NCBI RefSeq assembly: GCF_003957745.1
Contig: NZ_CP020373.1
Coordinates: 186,001 to 250,000 of the forward strand
Length of the DNA: 64,000 nucleotides
Reading direction: 5' to 3'
Source: Shewanella khirikhana
GTDB lineage: Bacteria > Pseudomonadota > Gammaproteobacteria > Enterobacterales > Shewanellaceae
Positions 33,545 to 42,096 of the stretch are shown here, piece after piece; the first letter of the stretch is position 1, and every line of letters starts with the position of its first letter. The notes under the pieces were generated by a model. It saw only the letters and a list, made by a program, of their open reading frames with translations, was not told where the DNA came from and ran no database searches. The position numbers and the translations under genes are program-made.

Positions 33545-34948
33545 ATGGTGAAAAAGCTTAACGGAAAATCCTTTGCGCTCAGCGCATTGGTCGCCGCCAG
33601 CTTTGTAGCTGCCGGCGCGATGGCCAGTGAAAAAACCGAGCCACGCAGTGAAGTATACAAAGACAAATTCAGTAAGCAATACAACAGCTGGCATGCCACT
33701 GCCGAAAGCGAAGCTCTGACCGACGCCCTTGGTCAGGATCCTGCGCTGGTTATTCTGTGGGCCGGTTATGGTTTTGCCAAAGATTACAATGCACCACGCG
33801 GTCACATGTATGCCCTGAGCGACGTACGTAACACCCTGCGTACCGGCGGCCCGACTTCTGCAGAAGACGGCCCAATGCCAATGGCGTGCTGGAGCTGTAA
33901 GAGCCCTGACGTACCCCGCCTGATCGAAGAGCAGGGCGAGGACGGCTACTTTACCGGTAAGTGGGCCAAGGGCGGCGCCGAAGTGGCCAATACCATTGGT
34001 TGTTCCGACTGCCACGAGAAAGGCTCACCTAAACTGCGTCTGTCCCGCCCATTCGCTGAGCGCGCGATGGAAGCCATTGGTACTCCATTCGACAAAGCCT
34101 CCAAGCAGGACAAAGAGTCCATGGTGTGCGCCCAGTGTCACGTTGAGTACTACTTCGAGAAAGTTGACGGCCGCAAGGGCTTCGTGAAGTTCCCATGGGA
34201 CGGTGGCACCACTGTTGAAAACATGGAAGCCTACTACGATGCTATCCAGTTTGTTGACTGGACCCACGCGGTATCCAAGACCCCCATGCTGAAAGCGCAG
34301 CACCCTGGTTATGAAACCTGGAAGCTGGGTACTCACGGTCAGAACAATGTGTCTTGTGTTGACTGTCACATGCCAAAAGTGACCAACGAGCAGGGCAAGA
34401 AGTTCACCGATCACAAAGTGGGTAACCCATTCGATCGCTTCGAAGAAACCTGTGGTACCTGTCACAGCCAGGACAAAGAGCACATGCTGACCGTCTACAA
34501 AGACAACAAGTCAAAAGTGATGGAGCTCAAAGGCAAAGCTGAAACTCAGCTGGTAGCCGCACACTTCGAAGCCGGTGCCGCCTGGAAAGCTGGTGCGACC
34601 GAAGAAGAAATGAAGCCAATCCTGACCAACATCCGTCACGCTCAGTGGCGCTGGGACTACGCGATTGCTTCTCACGGTGTGTCTGCTCACGCTCCTGCCG
34701 AAGCCCTGCGTGTCCTGGGTACTGCGGTAGACAAGGCGGCCAATGCCCGCGTACAGCTGGCGCAGCTGCTGGCCACCAAGGGTGTGAAACAGCCTATCGA
34801 ACTGCCTGATATCTCTACCAAGGCCAAAGCTCAGGCTGCCCTGGGTATGGACATGGACAAGATGAAGGCTGAGAAAGAGAAGTTCAAGAAAGAACTGCTG
34901 CCCAAGTGGGAAGAAGAAGCCAAGGCTCGCGAAGCGACCTATAAGTAA
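33545..34948 (+). CDS. nrfA: pentaheme cytochrome c nitrite reductase
   Basis: Periplasmic enzyme that reduces nitrite to ammonium with six electrons. A signal peptide ends AMA-S. The active-site heme motif is CWSCK (C115-K119, lysine ligand), followed by four CxxCH motifs (GCSDCH, CAQCH, CVDCH, CGTCH). Length is 467 aa. ATG 33545 has GGAG five bases upstream; the open frame to 33425 runs through the NarP palindrome and is not coding. No nrfBCD follows, consistent with direct electron supply from CymA in Shewanella. Confidence 0.96.
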   Translation: MVKKLNGKSFALSALVAASFVAAGAMASEKTEPRSEVYKDKFSKQYNSWHATAESEALTDALGQDPALVILWAGYGFAKDYNAPRGHMYALSDVRNTLRTGGPTSAEDGPMPMACWSCKSPDVPRLIEEQGEDGYFTGKWAKGGAEVANTIGCSDCHEKGSPKLRLSRPFAERAMEAIGTPFDKASKQDKESMVCAQCHVEYYFEKVDGRKGFVKFPWDGGTTVENMEAYYDAIQFVDWTHAVSKTPMLKAQHPGYETWKLGTHGQNNVSCVDCHMPKVTNEQGKKFTDHKVGNPFDRFEETCGTCHSQDKEHMLTVYKDNKSKVMELKGKAETQLVAAHFEAGAAWKAGATEEEMKPILTNIRHAQWRWDYAIASHGVSAHAPAEALRVLGTAVDKAANARVQLAQLLATKGVKQPIELPDISTKAKAQAALGMDMDKMKAEKEKFKKELLPKWEEEAKAREATYK

Positions 34949-34975
34949 GCAGCAAACCCCAAGCCTGCATACTCA

Positions 34976-35000
34976 AAGCCCCCGCATTGCGGGGGCTTTT
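34976..35000. terminator. terminator of nrfA
   Basis: AAGCCCCCGC and GCGGGGGCTT form an 10-bp stem with loop ATT followed by TTTTCTTT. Confidence 0.88.
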
Positions 35001-35041
35001 CTTTGGCTGCGCTGCCACATCGGGCCTGTGGCGTGCAGGCT

Positions 35042-35581
35042 TTATTTAATGAGTTTCAGCAGCGCTCTGAAGCTGTCCCCCACCGCGTGGTGTTGCAGCT
35101 CAAACAGCAACGATTCCACATTGGTGAGCAGGCCACCGGCCTCGCGCATCATCTCCAGTCCCAACGCCTTGTTTTCGCTGGTGCGAGAGCCCATGGCATC
35201 GGCCACCAGATGCACCCCAAAACCATTGTCTAACAGGTCGCGACAGGTCTGATACACGCAGATATGGGTTTCGATGCCGCACAGCAGTACCTGCTTACGG
35301 CCGCTGGCCTGCAGCGCGTCACGAAAGGCATCGCAGGGCCAGGCGCTGAAGTGTTCCTTGGCGATGGGGCTTAGGCCTTCGAGCACCAGTTGCAGCTCTT
35401 CTGAGGTGGGGCCGAGCTTTTCGGGCAGCTGCTCCAGCCACAGTATGGGCATATCGAAAATACGCGCGCCGCTTATCAGGGTGATCAGTTGTTGGTGCAG
35501 CGCTTCCGAGCCTTGCATCAGGCGGGCGAGTTTTCCCTGAACATCTACCACAACCAGGGCCGTTTCGTTTGGGGTCAGCAT
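35042..35581 (-). CDS. isochorismatase-family cysteine hydrolase
   Basis: 179-aa cytoplasmic hydrolase of the YcaC/nicotinamidase fold. The triad D13 (VVDVQ), K75 (IAKEHFSAW) and C108 (GIETHICV) is complete, and a cis-peptide GIE motif precedes the Cys. Length and motifs fit YcaC-like proteins, whose substrate is unknown. It lies divergent from glnK, but no functional link is evident. Confidence 0.85.
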   Translation of the reverse strand: MLTPNETALVVVDVQGKLARLMQGSEALHQQLITLISGARIFDMPILWLEQLPEKLGPTSEELQLVLEGLSPIAKEHFSAWPCDAFRDALQASGRKQVLLCGIETHICVYQTCRDLLDNGFGVHLVADAMGSRTSENKALGLEMMREAGGLLTNVESLLFELQHHAVGDSFRALLKLIK

Positions 35582-35648
35582 GGGTTATCTCCTTTTTTGC
35601 TCCAGTAAACTCCTTTTCCCCGTCGATGCCAATAAGCCATAAGTCATA

Positions 35649-35665
35649 TGCACCAGCTTGGTGCA
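35649..35665 (+). promoter_or_regulatory. NtrC binding site upstream of glnK
   Basis: TGCACCAGCTTGGTGCA is an exact match to the NtrC palindrome TGCACCA-N3-TGGTGCA, centred about 110 bp before the sigma-54-like promoter. A further half site TGCACCA lies at 35702-35708. Confidence 0.85.
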
Positions 35666-35758
35666 TAGGCTGCATAGCTGCACTTCAAATGTGCGTTTTT
35701 ATGCACCAACTTTGGGGTGGGTAAAAGGTATTTTCAATAAAAACAGTGAGATGAAATC

Positions 35759-35775
35759 TTGGCCTGATGCTTGTA
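35759..35775 (+). promoter_or_regulatory. sigma-54-like promoter of glnK-amtB
   Basis: TTGGC (35759-35763) and TTGT (35771-35774) have -24/-12 spacing. The match to TTGGCAC-N5-TTGC is imperfect, but the upstream NtrC site and the gene identity make it credible. Confidence 0.6.
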
Positions 35776-35819
35776 ATTCCTATGCCAGAACAGACTGACA
35801 ACGAAAACTGGAGGCCGGG

Positions 35820-36158
35820 ATGAAACTGGTGAGTGCAATCATCAAACCTTTCAAGCTCGACGATGTGCGTGAAGCCATTGCGGGCATGGGAATAGAGGGA
35901 ATGACGGTAACCGAGGTTAAAGGATTTGGCCGTCAAAAGGGGCATACCGAGTTGTATCGGGGCGCCGAATATCAGGTGGATTTTCTGCCCAAGATCAAAC
36001 TGGATATCGCCACCAAGGCGGAAAACGTTGATCTGTTGGTGGAAGCCATCGTGAAGGCGGCTCACACCGGCAAGATTGGCGACGGCAAGATTTTTGTTAT
36101 CGATCTCGAGCAGGCGGTGCGTATTCGTACCGGCGAAACCGACGACGAAGCACTGTAA
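35820..36158 (+). CDS. glnK: P-II nitrogen regulatory protein
   Basis: 112-aa trimeric signal protein that binds ATP/ADP and 2-oxoglutarate, and blocks AmtB when nitrogen is sufficient. Tyr51 in the T-loop (ELYRGAEY) is the uridylylation site, and the C-terminal signature GKIFVIDLEQAVRIRTGE is present. GGAGG precedes the ATG. It sits 12 bp before amtB and downstream of NtrC/sigma-54 sites, so it is GlnK rather than GlnB. Confidence 0.93.
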   Translation: MKLVSAIIKPFKLDDVREAIAGMGIEGMTVTEVKGFGRQKGHTELYRGAEYQVDFLPKIKLDIATKAENVDLLVEAIVKAAHTGKIGDGKIFVIDLEQAVRIRTGETDDEAL

Positions 36159-36170
36159 GGGGGAGGGGAA

Positions 36171-37421
36171 ATGGAAGAGTTAAGCAAACTGGGCCTGACC
36201 GTGGCCGAACTGAGATTTGCACTGGATACCTTTTACTTTTTGATATCCGGCGCGCTGGTAATGTGGATGGCAGCGGGTTTTGCCATGTTGGAGGCTGGCC
36301 TGGTGCGCTCCAAAAACACCACTGAAATCCTGACCAAAAACGTGTGCCTGTACTCCATTGCCTGTATCACCTACCTGATTGTGGGCTACAACATCATGTA
36401 CGTGGACAACCCTGAAGGCGGCTGGTTGCCAAGCTTTGGTGCCCTGATTGGCAGCCAGGCGGCAGATGCCGACCACTCGCTGGAATCTGACTTCTTCTTC
36501 CAGGTGGTGTTTGTGGCGACCTCCATGTCCATCGTCTCCGGCGCCGTGGCTGAACGCATGAAGCTGTGGGCCTTCCTGGCCTTCTCTGTGGTGATGACCG
36601 CGGTTATCTATCCTGTTGAAGGCTTCTGGACCTGGGGTGGCGGCTTTGTCAGCGCGGCAGGTTTTGTGGATTTTGCCGGCAGCGGCATTGTGCACATGGC
36701 CGGTGCGGCAGCGGCGCTGTCCGGGGTGATTCTGCTGGGTGCACGCAAAGGCAAATATGGTCCCAAAGGCCAGGTAAACCCTATTCCTGGCTCCAACCTG
36801 CCGATGGCCACGCTGGGTATGTTTATCCTGTGGATGGGCTGGTTTGGCTTCAACGGCGGCTCGCAGCTGATGGTATCTGATGCGGCCAACGCTACCTCGG
36901 TAGGTAAGATTTTCGTGAACACCAACTCGGCTGCGGCTTTTGGTGCCATCTCGGCGCTGGTGGTGTGCAAAATGATTTGGGGCAAGGCTGATTTGACCAT
37001 GATCTTAAACGGCGCCCTGGCTGGTCTGGTGGCCATTACAGCCGATCCTTTGTCACCCTCACTGGGGCTGGCGGCAGTGATTGGTCTGGTGGCCGGTGGT
37101 CTGGTGGTCTTTTCCATCGTGGGCTTTGACCGTGTGCGTATCGATGACCCAGTGGGCGCCATTTCGGTGCACGGCGTAGCCGGTATCTTCGGGCTGCTGC
37201 TGGTACCTCTGTCCAACAGCGACGCCACCCTCACAGGTCAGCTGTTTGGCATTGTCTCTATCTTTGCCTGGGTGTTCGGCGCTTCCTTTGTGGTGTGGCT
37301 GGTGCTCAAAAAGACCATGGGGATCCGCGTCAGCGAAGAGGAAGAGTACAACGGCATGGATGCGTCCGACTGCGGTATCGATGCCTATCCTGAGTTTGTG
37401 ACGGTTAAGACTGCAGGCTAA
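36171..37421 (+). CDS. amtB: ammonium transporter
   Basis: 416-aa inner-membrane channel with about 11 helices. The pore histidines are H175 (GIVHMAGA) and H334 (SVHGVAGIFG), and the Phe/Trp gating segment (GGGFVSAAGFVDFAGS) is conserved. It has no obvious cleavable signal peptide. Cotranscribed with glnK, whose product plugs its cytoplasmic exit. Confidence 0.95.
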   Translation: MEELSKLGLTVAELRFALDTFYFLISGALVMWMAAGFAMLEAGLVRSKNTTEILTKNVCLYSIACITYLIVGYNIMYVDNPEGGWLPSFGALIGSQAADADHSLESDFFFQVVFVATSMSIVSGAVAERMKLWAFLAFSVVMTAVIYPVEGFWTWGGGFVSAAGFVDFAGSGIVHMAGAAAALSGVILLGARKGKYGPKGQVNPIPGSNLPMATLGMFILWMGWFGFNGGSQLMVSDAANATSVGKIFVNTNSAAAFGAISALVVCKMIWGKADLTMILNGALAGLVAITADPLSPSLGLAAVIGLVAGGLVVFSIVGFDRVRIDDPVGAISVHGVAGIFGLLLVPLSNSDATLTGQLFGIVSIFAWVFGASFVVWLVLKKTMGIRVSEEEEYNGMDASDCGIDAYPEFVTVKTAG

Positions 37422-37441
37422 GCACCAACAGTCTCAGCAAT

Positions 37442-37473
37442 AACAGCAGGCCACGCAATTGGCCTGCTGTTTT
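37442..37473 (+). terminator. terminator of glnK-amtB
   Basis: AACAGCAGGCC and GGCCTGCTGTT form an 11-bp stem with an 8-base loop, followed by TTTG. Confidence 0.75.
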
Positions 37474-37552
37474 GCGTTAAGGCGGGGAATAAGGCTTGCC
37501 GCTACTGCCTGGCAGCGGGATACTGGCTCAAAGCGCATACACAGGAGCCCCC

Positions 37553-37918
37553 ATGAAACGGCTTACGCGAATGATGCCAGTAATGTTTGTCCTGGGTTCG
37601 ACCCTGCCAGCCCTGGCCGGGCAGGTGGTGGTGCGAAACAGTGACGAGCCCTTCGATGCCTTTGCGGTGCGGGATGAACTGGCCCGTCAGCACGACTGGC
37701 AGGAGGCCATCAGAGCCCAGCAGCAACTGCAAATTCTTGAGCGCCTGCCAGTGGGTTGCCTGCTGCTACCCACTCCATATCGACATTTTCGCTGCGATGG
37801 CCTGTTTTACCGCCCCTATCCCTGGCACGACAAGGAGCTGTATATCTCGGTGCCCAATCCACAGCAGGGCGACCATCCTCAGCACAAAAACAGCAAGCCT
37901 GCGCGGGAGCAGCGTTAA
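37553..37918 (+). CDS. small exported protein of unknown function
   Basis: 121 aa with a signal peptide ending ALA-G. The mature part has a helical stretch rich in Gln (QEAIRAQQQLQILERL), two cysteines (VGCLLLP, FRCDGLFYRPYPW) and a basic, low-complexity tail. The Cys pair and aromatic cluster suggest a small folded periplasmic domain. ATG 37553 has AGGAG five bases upstream. No family is recognised. Confidence 0.6.
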   Translation: MKRLTRMMPVMFVLGSTLPALAGQVVVRNSDEPFDAFAVRDELARQHDWQEAIRAQQQLQILERLPVGCLLLPTPYRHFRCDGLFYRPYPWHDKELYISVPNPQQGDHPQHKNSKPAREQR

Positions 37919-38000
37919 TCTTTTGTTACTTATTGACTGGGTCTTTGGCGACTTTTTGGCGTACTCTCAGATTAAGGAAAGTTGAAACCGGGAGGCCGCC

Positions 38001-39158
38001 ATGTCTGCCAGAATGCTGCTTTGTCTGTTACTGCCTCTGATGGTGGCCTGCGCCTCCACCGAAAAATCACCTCCCAAAGCTAATCCCAACACCTTATTTC
38101 ATGACGATATTTTCAGCGCTGTCAGTGGCTTGCCAACGCCTGAGCAGGTTTTTGCCTTACCCCCGGGTGTTGCCCAAAACCTGAAGCGGGAGTTTGAACG
38201 TCAGCGGATGGCGCCCGGCGATAGCGAACTGGCCCATACCTGGCTGTCTGAACAGCTCAATGCCAGCAAAGGTGGTTTCCGTTATCAGGACAATGACACC
38301 CGCGTTGCCGCCGACACCTATTACGACCGGGCCGGTAACTGCATGTCGCTGGTGGTGCTCGCTGCTGCCATGGCCGATGCGCTTGGGGTGCAGGTTGATT
38401 TTCAGGACGTACTGGTGCAGCCGGTGTGGGACAGACAGGGCGACTTCTACCTGGTCAATGGCCACGTGAACCTGCGCTTGCTGGCACCGACCCAGGCCAA
38501 TGTAGTGCATTTCAAAGGTCCCATTCTGGTGGATTTCCTGCCCGAACGTGCAGTGCGCGGCTATGAGCGGGTGCGTATCGACCGGCAGATGCTGCTGGCC
38601 ATGTTTTACAACAACCTTGCTGCCGAGGCGCTGGTGAAAGGCGAGCATGACCGCGCCTATGGCCTTATCCGCATGTCACTGACCCAGAGCACGGCGTTTG
38701 TGCCTGCGCTGAATACCCTGGCAATCCTGTATCGTTACCATCAGCGGGAAGACCTGGCCGAGGCGGTTTACCGCGAGGCGCTGCGGCTTGAGCCCGATAA
38801 TATGACCACCCTGTATAATCTGGCGCTGATTTTGTCGGCCCAGGACCGCCTGGACGAGTGGGCCGAAGTACACAAGGTGCTGGAGCTGGCGCGTATTCGA
38901 AACCCTTATTACTACTACGATATGGCCGAGCAGGCGTTGTCGGAACATGAATACCAGCAGGCCGTGAGCTGGTATTTGCGGGCGGTGGAAAAGGCCGATT
39001 ATCGGCACGAGTTTTATTTTGGCCTGTCCCAGGCTTACTGGGCCTCGGGTAATGCCAAAAAGGCCAAGCAAAGCATGGAAAAGGCCATGGCCCTCAGCCG
39101 CGATGAAAACAACAAACGTCGCTATCAGGCCAAGCTGAATGCCATGGCAAGCCATTGA
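38001..39158 (+). CDS. TPR lipoprotein with transglutaminase-like domain
   Basis: 385 aa. A lipobox (LMVAC, Cys17) anchors it. Residues ~90-200 resemble a transglutaminase/cysteine-peptidase core, with Cys114 in DRAGNCMSL and His155 in NGHVNLRL. Residues ~200-380 are TPR repeats (FVPALNTLAILYRYHQREDLAEAVYREALRLEPDN). The combination occurs in SirB1-like proteins; an enzymatic or binding role at the envelope is possible. It is monocistronic and ends at a strong terminator. Confidence 0.75.
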   Translation: MSARMLLCLLLPLMVACASTEKSPPKANPNTLFHDDIFSAVSGLPTPEQVFALPPGVAQNLKREFERQRMAPGDSELAHTWLSEQLNASKGGFRYQDNDTRVAADTYYDRAGNCMSLVVLAAAMADALGVQVDFQDVLVQPVWDRQGDFYLVNGHVNLRLLAPTQANVVHFKGPILVDFLPERAVRGYERVRIDRQMLLAMFYNNLAAEALVKGEHDRAYGLIRMSLTQSTAFVPALNTLAILYRYHQREDLAEAVYREALRLEPDNMTTLYNLALILSAQDRLDEWAEVHKVLELARIRNPYYYYDMAEQALSEHEYQQAVSWYLRAVEKADYRHEFYFGLSQAYWASGNAKKAKQSMEKAMALSRDENNKRRYQAKLNAMASH

Positions 39159-39191
39159 TAGAAAGTTATTGAATAAGCGAAATGCCACAAT

Positions 39192-39218
39192 AAAAGGCGC
39201 CGGATGGCGCCTTTTTTT
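39192..39218. terminator. bidirectional terminator
   Basis: AAAAGGCGCC and GGCGCCTTTT form a 10-bp stem with loop GGAT, with T-runs on both strands. It separates the convergent TPR and DUF4785-like genes. Confidence 0.9.
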
Positions 39219-39238
39219 ACTGCAGTTGCTTACCAGGA

Positions 39239-40498
39239 TTACAGGCTCAAAGCCTTATCCTGGAATGAAAGCCTTGCCATCTGGCCCTGATCTTTGAGCT
39301 CCAGCTCCCGCACATGGAATGGGGCGCCAACGCCTGAGGCGGCAATCATTTCTTTGCTGAGGGGTAAGCTGAGGCTACCACTGCCATCGAGCCAGGCGGC
39401 GGCTTCGGTGCGCAGAATGGCCACTTCCCTGCCACTGGCATCGGTGCCGGTCAGTACCGCTGAGGCGGCAAAACGGCCAGCGTCTGCCAGCTCCAGGCTC
39501 AGGTTCAGGCCCACCGGCACGCCATCCTGCCACTGGGTTTCCACCTCTGGGCTGATCCGGGCGCTCGGGGTGTACAGCTTAAAGGCACTCTTGATGGTGC
39601 GCCGTACAGTGCGATTACCGTCGCTGGCTTCAACATCAACCACCAGCTCGTTAAGACCCATGGGTGAGTCGGCGCTGAGGTTGTCAGGCAGGTTCAGCAT
39701 CAGCTTATCGCCCTGCTGCTCCAGTGCCAGTTGCAGTTCGCTGTCGCCCTGTTTGAGGCGGGCGCTGGCGTTCATGCCGGCGTTCATGCCATCAAGACCC
39801 ATGGCCAGCTCGAGGCGGTCGCTGTTGGTGCTGACCAGCATCGGGCTTGAGAGGGTCAGGTTATAGGGGCTGCCTTTCTCTTTCACATTGACCAGATAGC
39901 GGGCGCGGCTATCGAGCGCCTGACGTGCGCTCAAGCGGTAGTCGCCTGCAGGTGCCGCTGCCGACAACAGCAGGGCGCTGGAGTTATCCGTCATCCCCGC
40001 TGTGGCCAGTGCCTCGCTGCTTGCCATGGAGCGCAACAGATTAGGCACCTTGGCGCCTTTGGGGGCTTGCAACTCAAGCTGTTCGGGGCTGATGGGGTCG
40101 GCGTGATAGAGGGCGCCTGAGCTCATGTCGGCGCGGGGAGCAATGCGGATCACCGCGCCGCCCTGGCTGACATTCAGCATCACACCCCGGTTCAGCTCCT
40201 CGCCGCTGACACTGAACCAGTACTCATTGCTGGCAAGGCTTTGGCTGGTTTGCGGCAGCTTGCTCTGGTATTCGCCGGACAAGGGCGTAACAAAGCCAAT
40301 GGTATCGCGGCTGGTATTGATGCCGACCGACGTTGGCGCCTGCACCTGCATCGGGGCGAAATCCGATGAAATGGGCGCACTCAGGGAAGTGGTTTGTACA
40401 CTGATGGCCTCGGCCACATTGGTGTCGCCGTCGTTTTGGCAGCCGCCAAGCAGCAGCGCCATCAGCACCGCAGCGGCCAGCTTATTATGCTTATTCAT
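39239..40498 (-). CDS. DUF4785-like exported lipoprotein
   Basis: 419 aa with lipobox LLLGGC (Cys20). The mature protein is beta-rich with long Ala/Ser/Leu stretches and what look like two or three immunoglobulin-like segments (YRLSARQALDSRARYLVNV, LNLSLELADAGRFAASAVL). DUF4785 is my best guess at family. The start follows the hydrolase stop by 10 bp, and it may be a chaperone or surface partner of that enzyme. ATG 40498 has GGAGA upstream; the longer ORF overlaps the hydrolase end. Confidence 0.65.
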   Translation of the reverse strand: MNKHNKLAAAVLMALLLGGCQNDGDTNVAEAISVQTTSLSAPISSDFAPMQVQAPTSVGINTSRDTIGFVTPLSGEYQSKLPQTSQSLASNEYWFSVSGEELNRGVMLNVSQGGAVIRIAPRADMSSGALYHADPISPEQLELQAPKGAKVPNLLRSMASSEALATAGMTDNSSALLLSAAAPAGDYRLSARQALDSRARYLVNVKEKGSPYNLTLSSPMLVSTNSDRLELAMGLDGMNAGMNASARLKQGDSELQLALEQQGDKLMLNLPDNLSADSPMGLNELVVDVEASDGNRTVRRTIKSAFKLYTPSARISPEVETQWQDGVPVGLNLSLELADAGRFAASAVLTGTDASGREVAILRTEAAAWLDGSGSLSLPLSKEMIAASGVGAPFHVRELELKDQGQMARLSFQDKALSL

Positions 40499-40508
40499 GG
40501 GCTGTCTC

Positions 40509-41366
40509 CTAGATGCGGTTGCGGATAAAGACGTCCAGGCCAAAACAGGCGCGGCGGCTTTGTTGATGACTCAAAGGCTCAGAGCCCCAGGTCTTCTGCT
40601 TGTCTTTGAACCAGACGGTACCGGCGGCACTTTGCGAACTGCACTCGAGGAAGCCGTCGGAGCAGTCATCGAGCCAGTTCTGGGTGGTTTCCAGCGCGAC
40701 CTGATATTGGTAGCCACCACAGTAGCTGTCACTGTCCCAGAAGGCGGAGTCCACATCGGAGCCCACCATGGCCTCGAACGGCTTGCCGAGGCCGGGGCGA
40801 CCTGCGGTGCCATTGAGCCAGTTGGCGTTGTAGTAGGCCATCCAGCTCACTTGCTGCTGTTTTACGGCATCGCTACCGTAACCCAAAATCCAGCCCAGGG
40901 TGGTTTCGAAGATATTACCTTCGGTTACCGCATCCGCCAGCGGCGTGCCAGCGCTGGAAGGCGCCAGTGCAATCACCCGCGAGGTGGCGTTGATCACCTT
41001 GGGGTAGCGCGCATCCCAGGTGGGGTTGGACAACACCCAGCGCACTACGTTGCCACCATTGGAGTGGGTGAGCAGCACCAGATCTGTGATGTTTTTACTG
41101 TCGATAAAGCTGCCGAGCTGGGTGGCCAGGCAACCGGCTGCGGCTTCGTCCCACATGTATTGGTCGAAGTCGCAATTGATAACGGTGTAGTTGGCGCTGT
41201 TTGGCAGACCCTGGCGCACCGAGTTCACAAACTCTGAGGTCCAGTAATCGTTAAGCGCATCGGTTTGATGACCTGTGCCATGAATAAAAGCTATTCCTGA
41301 CGCGGCCAGACTCAGGGGGCTGACGGCAAACAGACCCAGAAGCATAAGCGTTTTGGCTGTCTTCAT
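40509..41366 (-). CDS. secreted alpha/beta hydrolase (lipase/esterase-like)
   Basis: 285 aa with a signal peptide (to SLAA). HGTG (29-32) is the oxyanion-hole motif. The nucleophile is probably S102 in LTHSNGGNV, a variant of the GxSxG elbow in which the first Gly is replaced by Thr-His. Six or more cysteines in the C-terminal half suggest disulfides in an exported enzyme. Substrate is unknown. It is first in an operon with the lipoprotein at 39239, and a palindrome lies 43 bp upstream. Confidence 0.75.
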   Translation of the reverse strand: MKTAKTLMLLGLFAVSPLSLAASGIAFIHGTGHQTDALNDYWTSEFVNSVRQGLPNSANYTVINCDFDQYMWDEAAAGCLATQLGSFIDSKNITDLVLLTHSNGGNVVRWVLSNPTWDARYPKVINATSRVIALAPSSAGTPLADAVTEGNIFETTLGWILGYGSDAVKQQQVSWMAYYNANWLNGTAGRPGLGKPFEAMVGSDVDSAFWDSDSYCGGYQYQVALETTQNWLDDCSDGFLECSSQSAAGTVWFKDKQKTWGSEPLSHQQSRRACFGLDVFIRNRI

Positions 41367-42096
41367 TTGTCTGATCTCTTTAGTTTCTTCTTGTATGGTC
41401 TTGTTGAACAGGTAGGACGTCCGACCTGCTTCGTTAACCTATCGCTAACATTTTCACTGGCGCAAGCACTTTAATTGGTACGTTTGTCCATATTAGGGTG
41501 TTCGCTCAATATATAGGTTTTAGGTATTTACTCTAATTGCCGAGAAACAGCCTGATCTGGCTTGCGCTCGCAGGGATGACAGGCCGCTAAGGACAGGAGT
41601 CATGACCGCTGTGAGCTGTGGTTGTTTTGCGATATGTTGCCGAGCCAAGCCTTGGCGGCAACATTCATGCTGGCGTTTAAAACTTGCTGCCTCCCCTGAG
41701 TAAAATTTATACAGGGTTTTGTGCTGTAACCGCTTTACCCTGAAATGGCCATACACTTTAATGGCTTTGCCCAGGGCCGCTACAGGGGCTGTGTTCTGGC
41801 ATTCGCTCCATGTACTCGGTCTATGTACTCGATCCCGTTGGCAACTCATGCTCAGAGCCATGCGCTGGGCATGGCCTCAATTCATGTATGGGGGAATGCA
41901 AGCTGCTACCGCAAAAGGGAAATTAGCAAATTATGAATTTTCAACTTAGAAAAAGTGATTAAATTCAGATGACTAAAAAAGAATTTTTAAATAAATCATA
42001 TCTTGATTGCTATGGAGGTTATTAATGGCTAAATTGGCTGAGTCATAACAGATAGAGAGACTTTCGATTTAACTTACTCCGGAGCTGATAAAGCCT
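41367..42096. other. 730-bp intergenic region without a convincing gene
   Basis: I see no supported ORF. A palindrome (41409-41428) precedes the hydrolase operon. A hairpin GTTGCC-GCCAA/TTGGC-GGCAAC lies at 41636-41662, two tandem 13-mers ATGTACTCGGTCT / ATGTACTCGATCC at 41810-41835, and a 7-bp hairpin GCCATGC/GCATGGC at 41857-41875. The rest, up to aroG, is AT-rich. The stretch at 41520-41700 resembles dispersed Shewanella intergenic sequence, which I could not check. Confidence 0.5.
41409..41428. promoter_or_regulatory. palindrome upstream of the hydrolase operon
   Basis: CAGGTAGGACGTCCGACCTG is a 20-bp palindrome with a single mismatched pair, 43 bp before the hydrolase start. It is a strong operator candidate. 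The right half resembles part of a FadR site, but the spacing differs, so no regulator is assigned. Confidence 0.5.

Noticed and set aside
40125..41237. 370-aa open frame on the plus strand across the hydrolase and lipoprotein genes
   Set aside because: It spans two genes with signal peptides and catalytic motifs on the other strand, and its product has no recognisable domain.
41520..41861. 113-aa minus-strand frame in the gap before aroG
   Set aside because: No ribosome site or family, and the sequence resembles intergenic repeats rather than a coding frame.
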